DNA of 64,000 bases. Origin: an uncultured Bacteroides sp. GTDB taxonomy: Bacteria > Bacteroidota > Bacteroidia > Cytophagales > Cyclobacteriaceae. The DNA lies in NCBI GenBank assembly GCA_902168185.1, contig CABHOV010000046.1, positions 248,001-312,000 of the forward strand, given 5' to 3'. Under the pieces are notes generated by a model that saw only the letters and a list, made by a program, of their open reading frames with translations, was not told the DNA's origin and made no database searches. Shown here one piece after another: positions 41,206 through 51,462 of this stretch (positions within the stretch are counted from its first letter, which is position 1; every line of letters starts with the position of its first letter). The translations under genes were made by a program, and so were the position numbers.

Positions 41206-42651
41206 CTAATGCAGCAATACTTTTTTCACATCTATACCGTCTACCGTCAATGTAAAGCCGCGTACTTTTCTATCCAGCGAAGAGCCTATGAATTCTTTCG
41301 TCTCCTTCTCTCCTTTTCTTCCGGATGACGCCAGCCCTGTGATCTGCTCCATCGCCAGGCTCAATAACGTTTCGCGGGTATCGCCCAATGGATAAAGTAA
41401 TGTGCTGTTATCCGCATTGTATATATTCGGCACAAAACCGCTGGCGTAGTCGGATTGATTAAGGCTGTTATATACTTTCAATACTATAGGCTGCATGCCC
41501 CATGTATTTTTGGAATCATTCTCTTCATACAATGAAATCGAGCCGACATTTTTCCCATATGTTGTATCACCAATAACGAAGACTTCCATATAGGGCTTCA
41601 GCGCATTGATCACGAGTTCACTGGCAGACGCTGTGCGTGAGCTGGTGAGTACATATAGTCTGCTGTTCTGAAGCTGAGTTCCTACATTCGAGGTTTTCGC
41701 TTGGTAGTAGCTGGTCAAATAAGCTTCGCCCATGGAAGGCGTGTTAATGATCTCTTCCTCTACATCGTCATTATACTCACGTTTCAGAAATATACTGCTT
41801 GTATTTACACCGGTTCCGATCAGGCTCGCCAGGTTGTTCGCAGAAGTTTCCGAGCCGCCACTGTTATAGCGAAGATCAAGTACGAGGTCTGTTATACCTT
41901 GTGCCTTGAAATCGGCAAAGACAGATTCCATTTCATCATCATACGTAGTACTTTCTGAATTCGCCCCGGTTGCAAAAAAGTTATATACATAGTATCCTAC
42001 TTTATGGTTACCGCTTTCAATAACCGTATGCATATAGTTGGGATCCTCCTGGTACTCCGTTGTGGTCAACGAAACGGTTGTCTCGGTACCAAACTGTTCC
42101 TGATCAATAAGGAGTGGACGGTAGCGGACCGTATGATTTTCACTTATCGCACCTAACAATGTTTGGTAATTGGACATCGTAATCTGTTGTTCATTTATAG
42201 CGGTGATCACATCGCCACGTTTCAAACCTGCCTGCGCTGCTGCAGATGCCGGCTTGATGTAAACGATCTGCGCTATAACATTGCTGTTCGATGAACTCTC
42301 TCTGTATAATTTATACTCATATCCCGCTTCTTTGCTAACGCCTTGCAGCGAATTCAAAAGTTCCTGATAGTCCGCCTGAATCCAGGAGAAGCGATCTTCG
42401 GAAGATAGCAGCGAATTAAAAAACTCTTCAGGTGCAAGCGTAAGGTCGGGTGATGCAGGAATCTTATCATGCCACAAATACCAAAAATTCATGTTCTCCA
42501 ATATCCAGTTATTGACATAACTATTTTCATCATCGGTCGTGTTGTTGGTTGTGGGTGCAACCTCATCATCCTTGCATGTTGCCAGTAAAAAAATCATAGC
42601 AGCACCGAACACCCATCGTGTAAACAAAAATCTATCAATCTCAATTTTCAT
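41206..42651 (-). CDS. S41-family peptidase lipoprotein with PDZ domain
   Basis: The 481-residue protein has a lipobox (FLLATC, Cys about 26), a linker, a PDZ domain (about 135-205, KPASAAAQAGLKRGDVITAI) and an S41 catalytic core (about 225-410) with the Ser in SSRTASASELVI and the Lys in TTYGKNVGSI. It is related to the tail-specific (Ctp/Tsp) proteases but much shorter, with the catalytic Ser-Lys pair intact. It probably cleaves exported proteins at their C-termini on the outer-membrane face. It is monocistronic. Confidence 0.9.
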   Translation of the reverse strand: MKIEIDRFLFTRWVFGAAMIFLLATCKDDEVAPTTNNTTDDENSYVNNWILENMNFWYLWHDKIPASPDLTLAPEEFFNSLLSSEDRFSWIQADYQELLNSLQGVSKEAGYEYKLYRESSSNSNVIAQIVYIKPASAAAQAGLKRGDVITAINEQQITMSNYQTLLGAISENHTVRYRPLLIDQEQFGTETTVSLTTTEYQEDPNYMHTVIESGNHKVGYYVYNFFATGANSESTTYDDEMESVFADFKAQGITDLVLDLRYNSGGSETSANNLASLIGTGVNTSSIFLKREYNDDVEEEIINTPSMGEAYLTSYYQAKTSNVGTQLQNSRLYVLTSSRTASASELVINALKPYMEVFVIGDTTYGKNVGSISLYEENDSKNTWGMQPIVLKVYNSLNQSDYASGFVPNIYNADNSTLLYPLGDTRETLLSLAMEQITGLASSGRKGEKETKEFIGSSLDRKVRGFTLTVDGIDVKKVLLH

Positions 42652-42810
42652 AATCGTATTGTATCCTGATATTCAACGTTAAAACCATGGCATCTATTAC
42701 AAAAACATTGCACAGCCTGGTCTACTGATTCATCATATTGGTCTATACATAAAAGCAATTAACCTTTTTGTATAGGCTGAGGTTGTTTTTCCACAAGTAT
42801 AGTTAAAGAG

Positions 42811-44073
42811 TTATCGATACTGATATTTATTCTGGCTGTCGTATGCGAGGCCTAGTCCAACACTGGAAAGTTTATTCTCATCGGCCAGCGCTGCATTGGG
42901 AAAAAGCTTCTTAAATTCCAATTGTATCAACGGAACTTCCGTAGAGCCACCGGTAAGGATCACAAGGTCTATATCTTCTTTCTTTACCTGAGCTTCACGC
43001 AAACATTGCATTACAGAGTCCAGAATCTTATCTACCTCGTAACGAATCGCTTCTTCAAATTGTTCACGCAGAATGGGTATAGATAAACCTTCTTCTAGAA
43101 AATCGAATGGCGTATTATATTGAGACTGCGCAGTGAGTGCAATTTTCGTGTCTTCCGTAACGGCTAACAATGCATGTCCTCGTTCCTGTTCAAGTACCTG
43201 CAGCAATCTTGAAAAGCGTTTCCGGTCATGCGAACTGTTTAACAACTGCCGCATCTGTGTGATGATTTTGGGAGTATACAGGAAATTTACTTTACTCCAT
43301 TCTGCCAGGTCGTGATACGGCTTGAGGGGCACCTCCAGGTATTTGTCACCATATGTACTCTTATACCCGATCTCCGGCATGATGGCTGCGAGACTAAGAT
43401 CTTTATCAAAGTCGTTGCCGCCAACACGTATACCGGTGTTTGCTAATATATCTGTGGTGCGATCAGTCTTACGAATATTCTGGTTAGACAAACGTATCAC
43501 TGTAAAATCGGAAGTTCCTCCTCCGAGGTCGGCCACGATAGCCAATTTCTCTCCCGTGATTTTTACCTCGTGCGCGAAGGCTGCGGCGATCGGTTCAAAC
43601 TGAAATTCAATATTTCTGAAACCAACACTTCGCGCTATATCTCTCAACTCCTGCTCTGCACGGCTATCGGCATCCGCATCATTGTCTATGAAATGTACCG
43701 GCCGGCCCATGACTACATTTTCAATTTCGTGCCCGGTATATGCATCTGCTTTTGCTTTGAGGTTCCGGAGAAACAATGCAATGATCCGGTCGAACTTCAT
43801 CAGCTTTCCATTCACGATTGTACCCTGTTTCATCAGCGATGTTCCCAGTACACGCTTCAGACTCCGCATGAATCGTCCTTCACGTCTTTCGAAAAACATG
43901 GTGACAGCAGTACGACCGTAGGAAGGTATATTACCATCCTGCGCAAAGAAAAGTGCACTTGGAATTGTTACATGCGAGCCTTCTACAGGTGTGAGCGTTA
44001 TAGTACCCTGGTTGGCGATGGCTACACTGGAATTGGAAGTACCGAAATCAATTCCACAGGAAATCTCTGTCAT
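42811..44073 (-). CDS. YegD-like Hsp70-family ATPase
   Basis: The 420-residue protein has the actin/Hsp70 fold with nucleotide-binding motifs GIDFGTSNSSVAIAN, DLGGGTSDFTVI and LTGGSTEVPLIQ, and it stops where DnaK would have the substrate-binding domain. This matches the YegD group of short Hsp70-like proteins of unknown client. It is alone in its transcription unit; a hairpin lies upstream at 44109. Confidence 0.88.
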   Translation of the reverse strand: MTEISCGIDFGTSNSSVAIANQGTITLTPVEGSHVTIPSALFFAQDGNIPSYGRTAVTMFFERREGRFMRSLKRVLGTSLMKQGTIVNGKLMKFDRIIALFLRNLKAKADAYTGHEIENVVMGRPVHFIDNDADADSRAEQELRDIARSVGFRNIEFQFEPIAAAFAHEVKITGEKLAIVADLGGGTSDFTVIRLSNQNIRKTDRTTDILANTGIRVGGNDFDKDLSLAAIMPEIGYKSTYGDKYLEVPLKPYHDLAEWSKVNFLYTPKIITQMRQLLNSSHDRKRFSRLLQVLEQERGHALLAVTEDTKIALTAQSQYNTPFDFLEEGLSIPILREQFEEAIRYEVDKILDSVMQCLREAQVKKEDIDLVILTGGSTEVPLIQLEFKKLFPNAALADENKLSSVGLGLAYDSQNKYQYR

Positions 44074-44108
44074 CTTATATCATTTCAACGTGCAATTTGC
44101 AGGATGTA

Positions 44109-44147
44109 AACGGCTCTTCAAAATCGGCATGAAGCTGAAGAGCCGTT
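44109..44147 (-). terminator. Hairpin after the GH105 gene, possible terminator
   Basis: AACGGCTCTTC (44109-44119) pairs perfectly with GAAGAGCCGTT (44137-44147), 17-base loop. It lies between the stop of the GH105 gene (44240) and the start of the YegD-like gene, where a minus-strand terminator would be. The T-tract is only three bases. Confidence 0.6.
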
Positions 44148-44239
44148 GATCATTCAAGTACTATGATTTCAAGGTTTTATCAATAAAAATTCTTAGTCGT
44201 ACGTCAATATTTTCGGTCGCATCCAACTGACGGGCTATA

Positions 44240-45322
44240 CTATTTCAGCTTCGTCAATTCACTTCCCGCCAACAGAAATGCACCCGATCCATATTCCTGG
44301 AAATTATCGATCGTAACTTTATCAGGCGCTGCTCCAATCGGCTGTACCCACTGAAGCTTACCTTCTGCCGTAACATATATATTCAAACCTTTCCACGCTT
44401 TTTGTACTACCGGAAGATATTCCTTCTTGTCAAGTATACCGTTGTTAATCCCCCACGTCAATGCATAGCAGAAGAATGACGAACCGCTTGTTTCGGGGTG
44501 TGGTACTTCGTTTTCATCCAACAAGCTTGGTCTCCATAAACCATCTTTACTTTGGATCTTTTTTACAGACGCAGCCATCTCCTTCAGCAACGTTACGTAT
44601 CGGTTATACTGTGGATGATCTTTCGGAAGATATTGCAGCACGCGAACCGTACCTGCCATTACCCAACCATTGCCACGAGCCCAAAAAGTTTTTTTTCCGT
44701 TGGGCGTTTTCTTATCGAAGTAACTTTTATCACGATAGAACAGGTGTTCCTCTTTGTCGTATAGAAAATCATACGTGTCCCAAAACATCGTATTGAGATA
44801 ATCTATATAGCGCTGATCGCCTGTTACCGCTGCCAATCGCACCAATACAGGTGGAGCCATATAAAGGGCATCACACCACCACCAATCTTCTCTTCCTGGT
44901 TTCGGATTCAGGATGAGTGAATCAAATGTGCTCTTAACATCTTCGATCATCTTCGGATCTTTCTTAACCTCATAGATCTCCAAATACGTTTGTCCCTTTG
45001 CATGATCATCAGCATGTCGCAGACGCTTTGCCAGTTTCCAATCGAAAGATTCAGACCACGCTATAGCAGCGTTCAGATACTTTTCATCTTTCGTTGTCCG
45101 ATACGTTGCCATCACTCCGGTATAAAAGGCAGCACGCGCCCAATCATTATCATTTTTCTCGTTGATGGTAACCGGATTATTCAATTGCCAGTCGCATACT
45201 TTTCGCATCTGGTCCGTGATGAAGGACTTGCTATAGATATTCTGTTCTTTCTTTTGACATAGTGCGGCTGTACTCACCAGCACCGTGAGCATGACGCCAA
45301 GAAAACAAATGGGTAATTTCAT
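44240..45322 (-). CDS. GH105 unsaturated rhamnogalacturonyl hydrolase-like
   Basis: The 360-residue secreted protein (signal cut near STAALCQ) has the (alpha/alpha)6 barrel of GH88/GH105 enzymes, with the catalytic Asp in the WWWCDALYMAPPVLVRLA motif and the substrate-contact TFWARGNGWVMAG. These hydrolyse the unsaturated uronic acid left by rhamnogalacturonan lyases. It is monocistronic. Its presence with DUF4038, GH43 and GH106 genes supports use of pectin by the organism. Confidence 0.9.
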   Translation of the reverse strand: MKLPICFLGVMLTVLVSTAALCQKKEQNIYSKSFITDQMRKVCDWQLNNPVTINEKNDNDWARAAFYTGVMATYRTTKDEKYLNAAIAWSESFDWKLAKRLRHADDHAKGQTYLEIYEVKKDPKMIEDVKSTFDSLILNPKPGREDWWWCDALYMAPPVLVRLAAVTGDQRYIDYLNTMFWDTYDFLYDKEEHLFYRDKSYFDKKTPNGKKTFWARGNGWVMAGTVRVLQYLPKDHPQYNRYVTLLKEMAASVKKIQSKDGLWRPSLLDENEVPHPETSGSSFFCYALTWGINNGILDKKEYLPVVQKAWKGLNIYVTAEGKLQWVQPIGAAPDKVTIDNFQEYGSGAFLLAGSELTKLK

Positions 45323-45445
45323 GAGGGTACGTTTTATGAAGTTGGGTTGTATTATACTTCCGCGAAACCAAAGTATAGCATCACAGAAAGTGAAACCAAT
45401 CTACTAAAAAGTTATTAGTATACCGTAACTCTGGGATAAGCGGAA

Positions 45446-48400
45446 CTATAACTGGCGCACCGGAAGAATAATTTCAAACGTAGCGCCTACACCTTCTTTA
45501 CCATGCGCGGCAATCAGACCTTGATGTTTCTCGATGATCTTTTTGGTGATCGCAAGACCAATGCCTGTTCCTTCAAACGAATCACGAGGGTTTAACCGTT
45601 GGAACAGCTGAAATATATTCTCAGAAAATTTCTCATCGAAGCCAATCCCATTATCCTCCATCGTTATTTTACAGTATTGTCCATCGGGTACTGCCGGGCT
45701 TTGGAATGATTTACCTGCTATATAGCCACTGGTAATCCGAATGGAAAGCGGAACATTCTCTTTCGAAAACTTTAACGAGTTACTGATAATATTTTGGAAC
45801 ACCTGACGGATTTGACCCGGTATAGCATCGATCACCGGAATCCTATCCACTTCTACAGTTGCATTTTTTTCACGGATCAAAATTTCAAAATCGTCTATGA
45901 TCTCAAGGATCAGTGCGTTTATATTCGTACGCTCAAATATACCGTTGTCTGCCGAGAGCTTGGAAAAATTCAATACGTTGGTGATCAACGATCGCATCCG
46001 TATAGATGAATGTATAATTTTCTGAAGGTAATTATTACCATCGCCCAGATGTGAAGCATACTTGGCTTCGATCACGTTCGCGAAGGTCTGAATTTTACGC
46101 AAAGGCTCCTGCAGATCGTGCGAAGCTGCCGATGCGAATTGTTGCAGATCATTATTACTGATCTCCAAAGCCTCGTTGATCTTAAGCAATTCCTGTGTAC
46201 GCTCTTCTACTTTTTTCTCCAACGTTTCATTGATCCGCTTTTGCGTATGAATGTCAATCATCGTAATGACCCAATCAATAACATTGTCCTGTTCATCTTT
46301 ACGAACCTTTGCGCTCAACAAGTTCCAATGATATTTATCGTGATGCTGAATGCGAAGCTCAAGTTGAAAATCCTTTTTAGACTGAACAGCTTCATTCCAG
46401 CGTTTGGAAAACCGTTCGCTGTCCAATGGATAGATTACTTTTTTCCAGCCGTGTTCCAGTGCATCGTTATTCGGTTGCCCTGTATAATATTCAAACTGGT
46501 TATTGATATAGTTTACCCGACCATCCGCAGAGGCTGTAAGAACGATTAGCGGCATAGACTCGGTGAGGAATTTACGCTGCGCTATATTGCTGGCCACTTC
46601 CTGCTCGACACGTCGCAGCTCGGTAAGGTCCAGCATCGAGCCCAACATTCTATAGGGCGTTTTGAATTCGTCCTGCATGATATACCCCCGGTTGAGTATA
46701 TTCGCATACGTGCCGTCAGCTTTGCAAAAACGATATTCCATCGTCCACAGGCTGGCACCTGAATTGATCACCCTATATATACTTTCTTCTACGTCGCCCC
46801 GATCGTCAGGATGGATTTTATCCAACATCGCTTGCCACGTGAACAATGGTGTATTTTTATAGCCAAATTTAGCCTGGTCCGTTTCACTCAGCCAAAGTTC
46901 ATTTGTAATGAGGTTCCAGTCCCATATAACATCGTTGGTAGCTTGCGTCACAAGCCTGAATCGTTCCTCACTGATCGCAAGCAGCTGTGTACGCTCCTTT
47001 ACTTTTTGCTCCAGTTCTGCATTGAGGCGCTTCAGACTTTCCTTTGCATTCACCAACTCAACGTAGTTCTTTTTCAACCGTTCTTCAGCAACCTTCTTGG
47101 GTGTTATATCCGTAAAGGTGGCTACAAGTCCGTCCATCATCTTTACCGCTATAATTTCAAACCAGCGCTTGCCGTGCTCATCATATATATCGGTATGTAA
47201 TGGTTTATCGCTGCCAATTACATCTATAAATTGTTTGAAAAGAATCTGTTTCAAATTCTCGGGCAACAGTTTTGTTAACAGTGTTTCACTTTTAGATTCA
47301 CTATTGCTAAACAAGGCAGCAGAAGCATGATTGGAAGCCTGTATAACGAAGTCTTCTACCTTATCTCTATTATTCCGAACAGTTTGAAGTGCAAGTATAG
47401 CACTGAGGCTTGAATTGAATACGCCACGAATAATATTGTTCAGGTTCGTGATTGTGGTAATATCTACAAACGTGATGATGATGCCCGAGCCTTCATGGTC
47501 CTGGTTCAGGTATGGCATCATCCGCAGTAAAAGATTTTTACCGGATTCCAACTGGACTTCCTTTTCAATAGTTTCGTTTGTGCGGGCGACATACTTTATA
47601 TCATCGATCAGATCCGCATTGATATTAGTGGAAATATGACTAATCGGCCTTCCTATATCAGTGGGTATAAAGTTGATCATGCGCGAAGAAGCGGGATTGA
47701 ACTTACGAATCGCGAAGTTCTTATCCAGAAATACCTGGCCTATATCACTGCTTCTGAAATAATTGTTCAGGTCTTCATTGAGCTCAATGAGTTCCTTGAT
47801 TTTTAGCTGATGCTCTGTATTTAATGTGTGTAGCTCTTCATTCAGTGATTGCAGTTCTTCGTTGGAACTTTGCAATTCTTCATTGGAGGAAAGCAGTTCT
47901 TCATTGCTGGATTGCAACTCCTCATTTATAGTTTCGAGATCTTCAATGGCGTGTTGAAGATTGAGCTTGGTTTCATTCAACTCCTCTTCAAGGACCAGTA
48001 AATAGTCTTCGCGACCGGGCTCATGACTATGTTGTTTGGCGGGTTCCGGACGCGGCATCTCTTCCGTCCACACAGATTGAAAGGCAACCAGGGTATACGG
48101 AATTGATTTCAATTCATCTTCCGGCTTGATCAACACCTGTAGTCGTATATCCTTACCGTTGTGTGTATACGATACATTCCGGATCACCTTGCGTGATTGA
48201 GACTTCCATGCATCTTTCAGTGTGCGCAGCAGTATAGATGAAATACTACCCGGCAGCATCCGGAGCAAATTCAACTTCAAAATCTTTTTAGGTAATGACA
48301 GGATTGTATCAAAATTTCCTACGGTTTCCCGGATCTCGTAATTACGATCTATATAGAAACCTACGAACCCAAATTCTTCAACGATAGCTTCACCAAAATC

Positions 48401-49951
48401 TTCCCAAAGGTTACGTTGTCTTTTAAAATCCGAACTTTGTATTGAACCTGTTCCGACACCTCTTCCCTGATTTTTTTGGGCTGCTATATCCGGCATAAAA
48501 GGATGAAAACGAGCCTCCGAAATCTTTTGATAAATTCTACATTTCGAGGATATCTCACGAATATGATTTTTGATATGGTTAGGGCTTTCGCTGGACCCTA
48601 AAAATATATACCCTTTGGGGACCACTGAAAAAAGTAGTAAAGAGTATACGCGCTGCTGCAACATAGGGGTCATATAGATGAGCATATTGCGGCAGCTTAC
48701 GAGGTCATTTTTAATAAAAGGCGGATCCTTAATTACATTGTGCTGTGCAAAGACAATCTGCTTCCGGAGTTTGGGCACAATATGATAACCATCAGATTGC
48801 CGTGTAAAGTATTTCTCCAGCAGTTGCGCGTCGACATCCTTCTCTATACTATAAGGATATATACCTTTCGAGGCAATTTCAATATTGCTCCGCTCAATAT
48901 CAGTAGCAAAGATTTTTACAGCAACATCACTTTGCTGTTCTTCTATCGCCTCGTTTATAACGATAGCCAGTGAATACGCCTCTTCACCGGTGCTACAGGC
49001 ACAGACCCATGCTTTTATAGTTTCGTTCTTTTCCTTTGTTTCAAGAATGGAAGGTATAATCTCATTACGAAGCTTAACAAACGCTTCTCCATCACGAAAG
49101 AACCGCGTAACGCTGATCAGAAAATCTCTGCTGAGCTGTTTACATTCTTCGGGACTTTCCCTCAAATGCTCAGTATAATTTCTGACTGAGTCAAACTCAC
49201 CACGCGCCATCCGATTGGCAATTCTTCGAATGATCGTAGGTGTTTTATAGTAATGAAAATCAAAATCGGCCTGTTGCTGCAGAAGTTGAAATATTTCCTG
49301 AAGCATATCAGGCTCTACCGTAAAATCCGTGGGTTGCTCCGGCTCCCGCAGGTATTGAAGTATTTGATCCGGTATATCAGAAGGTGCAAGTATATAATCC
49401 ACATTACCGGAATTGATAGCACTGTTGGGCATACCATCAAAACGCGCTGAAGACGGATCTTGTACAATCACCAGTCCGCCTGCATTCTTAATTTCCTGTA
49501 TACCCTTCGTTCCATCCGTACCTGTACCCGACAAAACAATCGCAATGGCTTGCTTCTGTTTTTCCTTCGCCAGTGAATACAGGAAGACGTCTATAGCATT
49601 ATTTGGAATTTTATGCGGAAGCTTTTCCGTAAGGATTAATTTGTTCTCACTGATCGTGATAAGCTTATTATTCGGAATTACATAAATGCAATTTTTGTGA
49701 ATGGTAAGATTGTCTGCTGCCTCATATACTTTCATATGTGTATGGCGTGACACCAGGTCTACCAGCAAACTTTTATAATCCGATGACAAATGCTGAATGA
49801 GCACATAGGATATAGCATCATTCTCGGGAGTATGGTCAAAGAATTCATGAATTGCCTCCAGTCCCCCCGCTGATGCACCAATGGCAACAATATAGTGTTG
49901 TTCGTCTATACCTTCTTCGTTTCGCGCTATATTTAAAGCCTTCTCCTGCAT
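45446..49951 (-). CDS. CheB-CheR-PAS-histidine kinase fusion (1501 residues)
   Basis: Domains in order: CheB methylesterase (about 19-195; GASAGG Ser27, IQHLSS His54, SGTGTDGTKG Asp), CheR methyltransferase (about 210-480; FFRDGEAF and ACSTGEEAYSLA), a coiled coil of NEEL repeats (about 650-740), four PAS-like regions (about 745-1240), HisKA with His1278 (ASHDLQEPLRKI) and a HATPase (NGIGF, GTGIGLAI) to the end. There is no receiver domain. Its ATG shares one base with the phytochrome stop (TAATG), so it is translated with it and could provide the kinase the phytochrome lacks. No chemoreceptor or che cluster is in the window. Confidence 0.92.
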   Translation of the reverse strand: MQEKALNIARNEEGIDEQHYIVAIGASAGGLEAIHEFFDHTPENDAISYVLIQHLSSDYKSLLVDLVSRHTHMKVYEAADNLTIHKNCIYVIPNNKLITISENKLILTEKLPHKIPNNAIDVFLYSLAKEKQKQAIAIVLSGTGTDGTKGIQEIKNAGGLVIVQDPSSARFDGMPNSAINSGNVDYILAPSDIPDQILQYLREPEQPTDFTVEPDMLQEIFQLLQQQADFDFHYYKTPTIIRRIANRMARGEFDSVRNYTEHLRESPEECKQLSRDFLISVTRFFRDGEAFVKLRNEIIPSILETKEKNETIKAWVCACSTGEEAYSLAIVINEAIEEQQSDVAVKIFATDIERSNIEIASKGIYPYSIEKDVDAQLLEKYFTRQSDGYHIVPKLRKQIVFAQHNVIKDPPFIKNDLVSCRNMLIYMTPMLQQRVYSLLLFSVVPKGYIFLGSSESPNHIKNHIREISSKCRIYQKISEARFHPFMPDIAAQKNQGRGVGTGSIQSSDFKRQRNLWEDFGEAIVEEFGFVGFYIDRNYEIRETVGNFDTILSLPKKILKLNLLRMLPGSISSILLRTLKDAWKSQSRKVIRNVSYTHNGKDIRLQVLIKPEDELKSIPYTLVAFQSVWTEEMPRPEPAKQHSHEPGREDYLLVLEEELNETKLNLQHAIEDLETINEELQSSNEELLSSNEELQSSNEELQSLNEELHTLNTEHQLKIKELIELNEDLNNYFRSSDIGQVFLDKNFAIRKFNPASSRMINFIPTDIGRPISHISTNINADLIDDIKYVARTNETIEKEVQLESGKNLLLRMMPYLNQDHEGSGIIITFVDITTITNLNNIIRGVFNSSLSAILALQTVRNNRDKVEDFVIQASNHASAALFSNSESKSETLLTKLLPENLKQILFKQFIDVIGSDKPLHTDIYDEHGKRWFEIIAVKMMDGLVATFTDITPKKVAEERLKKNYVELVNAKESLKRLNAELEQKVKERTQLLAISEERFRLVTQATNDVIWDWNLITNELWLSETDQAKFGYKNTPLFTWQAMLDKIHPDDRGDVEESIYRVINSGASLWTMEYRFCKADGTYANILNRGYIMQDEFKTPYRMLGSMLDLTELRRVEQEVASNIAQRKFLTESMPLIVLTASADGRVNYINNQFEYYTGQPNNDALEHGWKKVIYPLDSERFSKRWNEAVQSKKDFQLELRIQHHDKYHWNLLSAKVRKDEQDNVIDWVITMIDIHTQKRINETLEKKVEERTQELLKINEALEISNNDLQQFASAASHDLQEPLRKIQTFANVIEAKYASHLGDGNNYLQKIIHSSIRMRSLITNVLNFSKLSADNGIFERTNINALILEIIDDFEILIREKNATVEVDRIPVIDAIPGQIRQVFQNIISNSLKFSKENVPLSIRITSGYIAGKSFQSPAVPDGQYCKITMEDNGIGFDEKFSENIFQLFQRLNPRDSFEGTGIGLAITKKIIEKHQGLIAAHGKEGVGATFEIILPVRQL
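47831..47930 (-). repeat. NEEL-repeat coiled coil inside the CheB-CheR kinase
   Basis: Repeats of about seven residues (SSNEELL, SSNEELQ, SLNEELH) form a Ser/Asn/Glu/Leu-rich heptad coil, visible in DNA as imperfect copies of a 21-24-base unit. It is a usual signalling helix in CheB-CheR-PAS proteins and is probably where the methyltransferase half controls the PAS-kinase half. Confidence 0.7.
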
Positions 49952-51462
49952 TAACCCTTCAGTGTTGTTTCGTATTCATAGATAAAGCTCCGGAGCGACT
50001 CGGCTATTTTCAATTCTTCATCGCTCCAGGGTATAGATGTACCGCGCACTTGTTCCTGCCACTGTTTAAAAGAATGGCGTGGATGATAGTTACGCGAATC
50101 TTTTTCAAATTGTATTCGCTCATCAGGGTTCCCTCCCCAATTGATGACTCGTATCTTTTCCGGACGGAATACCAAGATATATTGATCCTCCAGATAATTT
50201 ATAGGTATAACCAGCAAACCGCTTCCTATGGCCTGGTAATCGCTCGCATTTTCATACAGCGCTGGCAAACTATCGGTACTGAAATTCTTTCGAGGCTGCC
50301 GGGTGTGAAGCCACAAGATCAAGTCCTCCATATTCTCGGTTGCCGGTATTTCACCTACGCCATATACCTTACCGTTTGCCGTAACAACTGCGCCTGTACC
50401 TTCAAATAAATTCATTACTCCTTGTGGTGAAAGTAGTGTTTTATCAAGGTCATTTGATTTATATACCGCCTCAATCAAGTTGGTATATAAGTTTGTTACA
50501 CGCGTTTCGTTTTCATGCAGTTCCTGATTTTCGAGGGAAGAAATTTTGATGGAAATGATCCCTGACAGAATTTCAAAAATTGAACACATCGCGTAGCTCA
50601 CGTTCTTCGCGGTGCGATGGTGGCATGCAATCAATCCCCAGAGTTTATCATTCTTTAAAATCCGGGTTGACATCGATGCCGTAACATTCATATTCTTTAG
50701 ATATTCTATGTGTACCGCTGCCACACTTCGAATATTACAATCCGACAAATCAATAAATGCCTTCGTCATCGGATTAATGACAGGATATAGTTTAACCGGT
50801 TGGTAATTACAATCCGGTATAAACCGATATGGATTACGCAGATATAGTTGTCGTGCCTGCTGAGGTATATCGGATGCGGGAAACGTAAATCCGAAATACG
50901 ACTCCATCGTATCTTCCTTTACCTCAGCCAATACAGTGCCATTCCATTCCTTGTCAAAACGATAGATCATGACTTTGTCAAAACCAGAAATGCGCTTTAA
51001 CTCAGCAGCAGCAACCTTGCAAGCTTCTTCCACAGTAGGAGAAGATTCAATGGCCGACATGGCGTACTTAAGCTCCTGGTATACTTCCAAAAACGTCTCC
51101 TGGTCTTCGGAAGTGATTGGCTCTATATTAATCTCTATCAGCAAATGATTTTCTCTTCGGTGAATGAGTGAAAGCACCTGCACCCCGTTCACTTGCCAGA
51201 CGGCAGGAATTTTATCTTTCAGCGGCCTGGCAAATTTTTCTTGCAACGAAATATAGGCTTCACTTCCTATATACTTCTGAATTTCAGTATTCACAAGCGA
51301 TTGGACAGACACATTAAAAACCTGATCACAATTTTCACTTGCCTGAATAATTTTACCTGTTGCTTGCTCTACTACCAGGAGTATTCCGTATGATTGAATT
51401 AGGTTGGTTAAATGAATAGGTAAACTTCCACAGAAGTCTGAATCATAATTAGTTTTCTGCAT
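49951..51462 (-). CDS. bphP: Bacteriophytochrome photosensory module (PAS-GAF-PHY, no kinase)
   Basis: The 503-residue protein has the biliverdin-binding Cys at residue 11 (DFCGSLPIH), the GAF signature FPASDIPQQARQLYLRNPYR, the chromophore-contact LWGLIACHH, and the PHY tongue PRHSFKQW with WGGNPDE just before it. All parts needed for biliverdin attachment and red/far-red switching are visible. The usual histidine kinase is missing, and the protein ends soon after the PHY domain. It overlaps the heme oxygenase gene by 14 bases upstream and the CheB-CheR kinase by one base downstream, so a split phytochrome with the kinase in trans is likely. Confidence 0.93.
   Translation of the reverse strand: MQKTNYDSDFCGSLPIHLTNLIQSYGILLVVEQATGKIIQASENCDQVFNVSVQSLVNTEIQKYIGSEAYISLQEKFARPLKDKIPAVWQVNGVQVLSLIHRRENHLLIEINIEPITSEDQETFLEVYQELKYAMSAIESSPTVEEACKVAAAELKRISGFDKVMIYRFDKEWNGTVLAEVKEDTMESYFGFTFPASDIPQQARQLYLRNPYRFIPDCNYQPVKLYPVINPMTKAFIDLSDCNIRSVAAVHIEYLKNMNVTASMSTRILKNDKLWGLIACHHRTAKNVSYAMCSIFEILSGIISIKISSLENQELHENETRVTNLYTNLIEAVYKSNDLDKTLLSPQGVMNLFEGTGAVVTANGKVYGVGEIPATENMEDLILWLHTRQPRKNFSTDSLPALYENASDYQAIGSGLLVIPINYLEDQYILVFRPEKIRVINWGGNPDERIQFEKDSRNYHPRHSFKQWQEQVRGTSIPWSDEELKIAESLRSFIYEYETTLKG

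Noticed and set aside
43570-44109. A 179-residue plus-strand open frame over the YegD-like gene
   Set aside because: It runs opposite a gene with complete Hsp70 motifs and its composition (many Cys, Arg, Tyr) is that of a shadow translation.
47831-47930. Repeat unit considered as a CRISPR-like or tandem DNA array
   Set aside because: It is an in-frame heptad coiled coil inside a known protein architecture; units are imperfect and without spacers.
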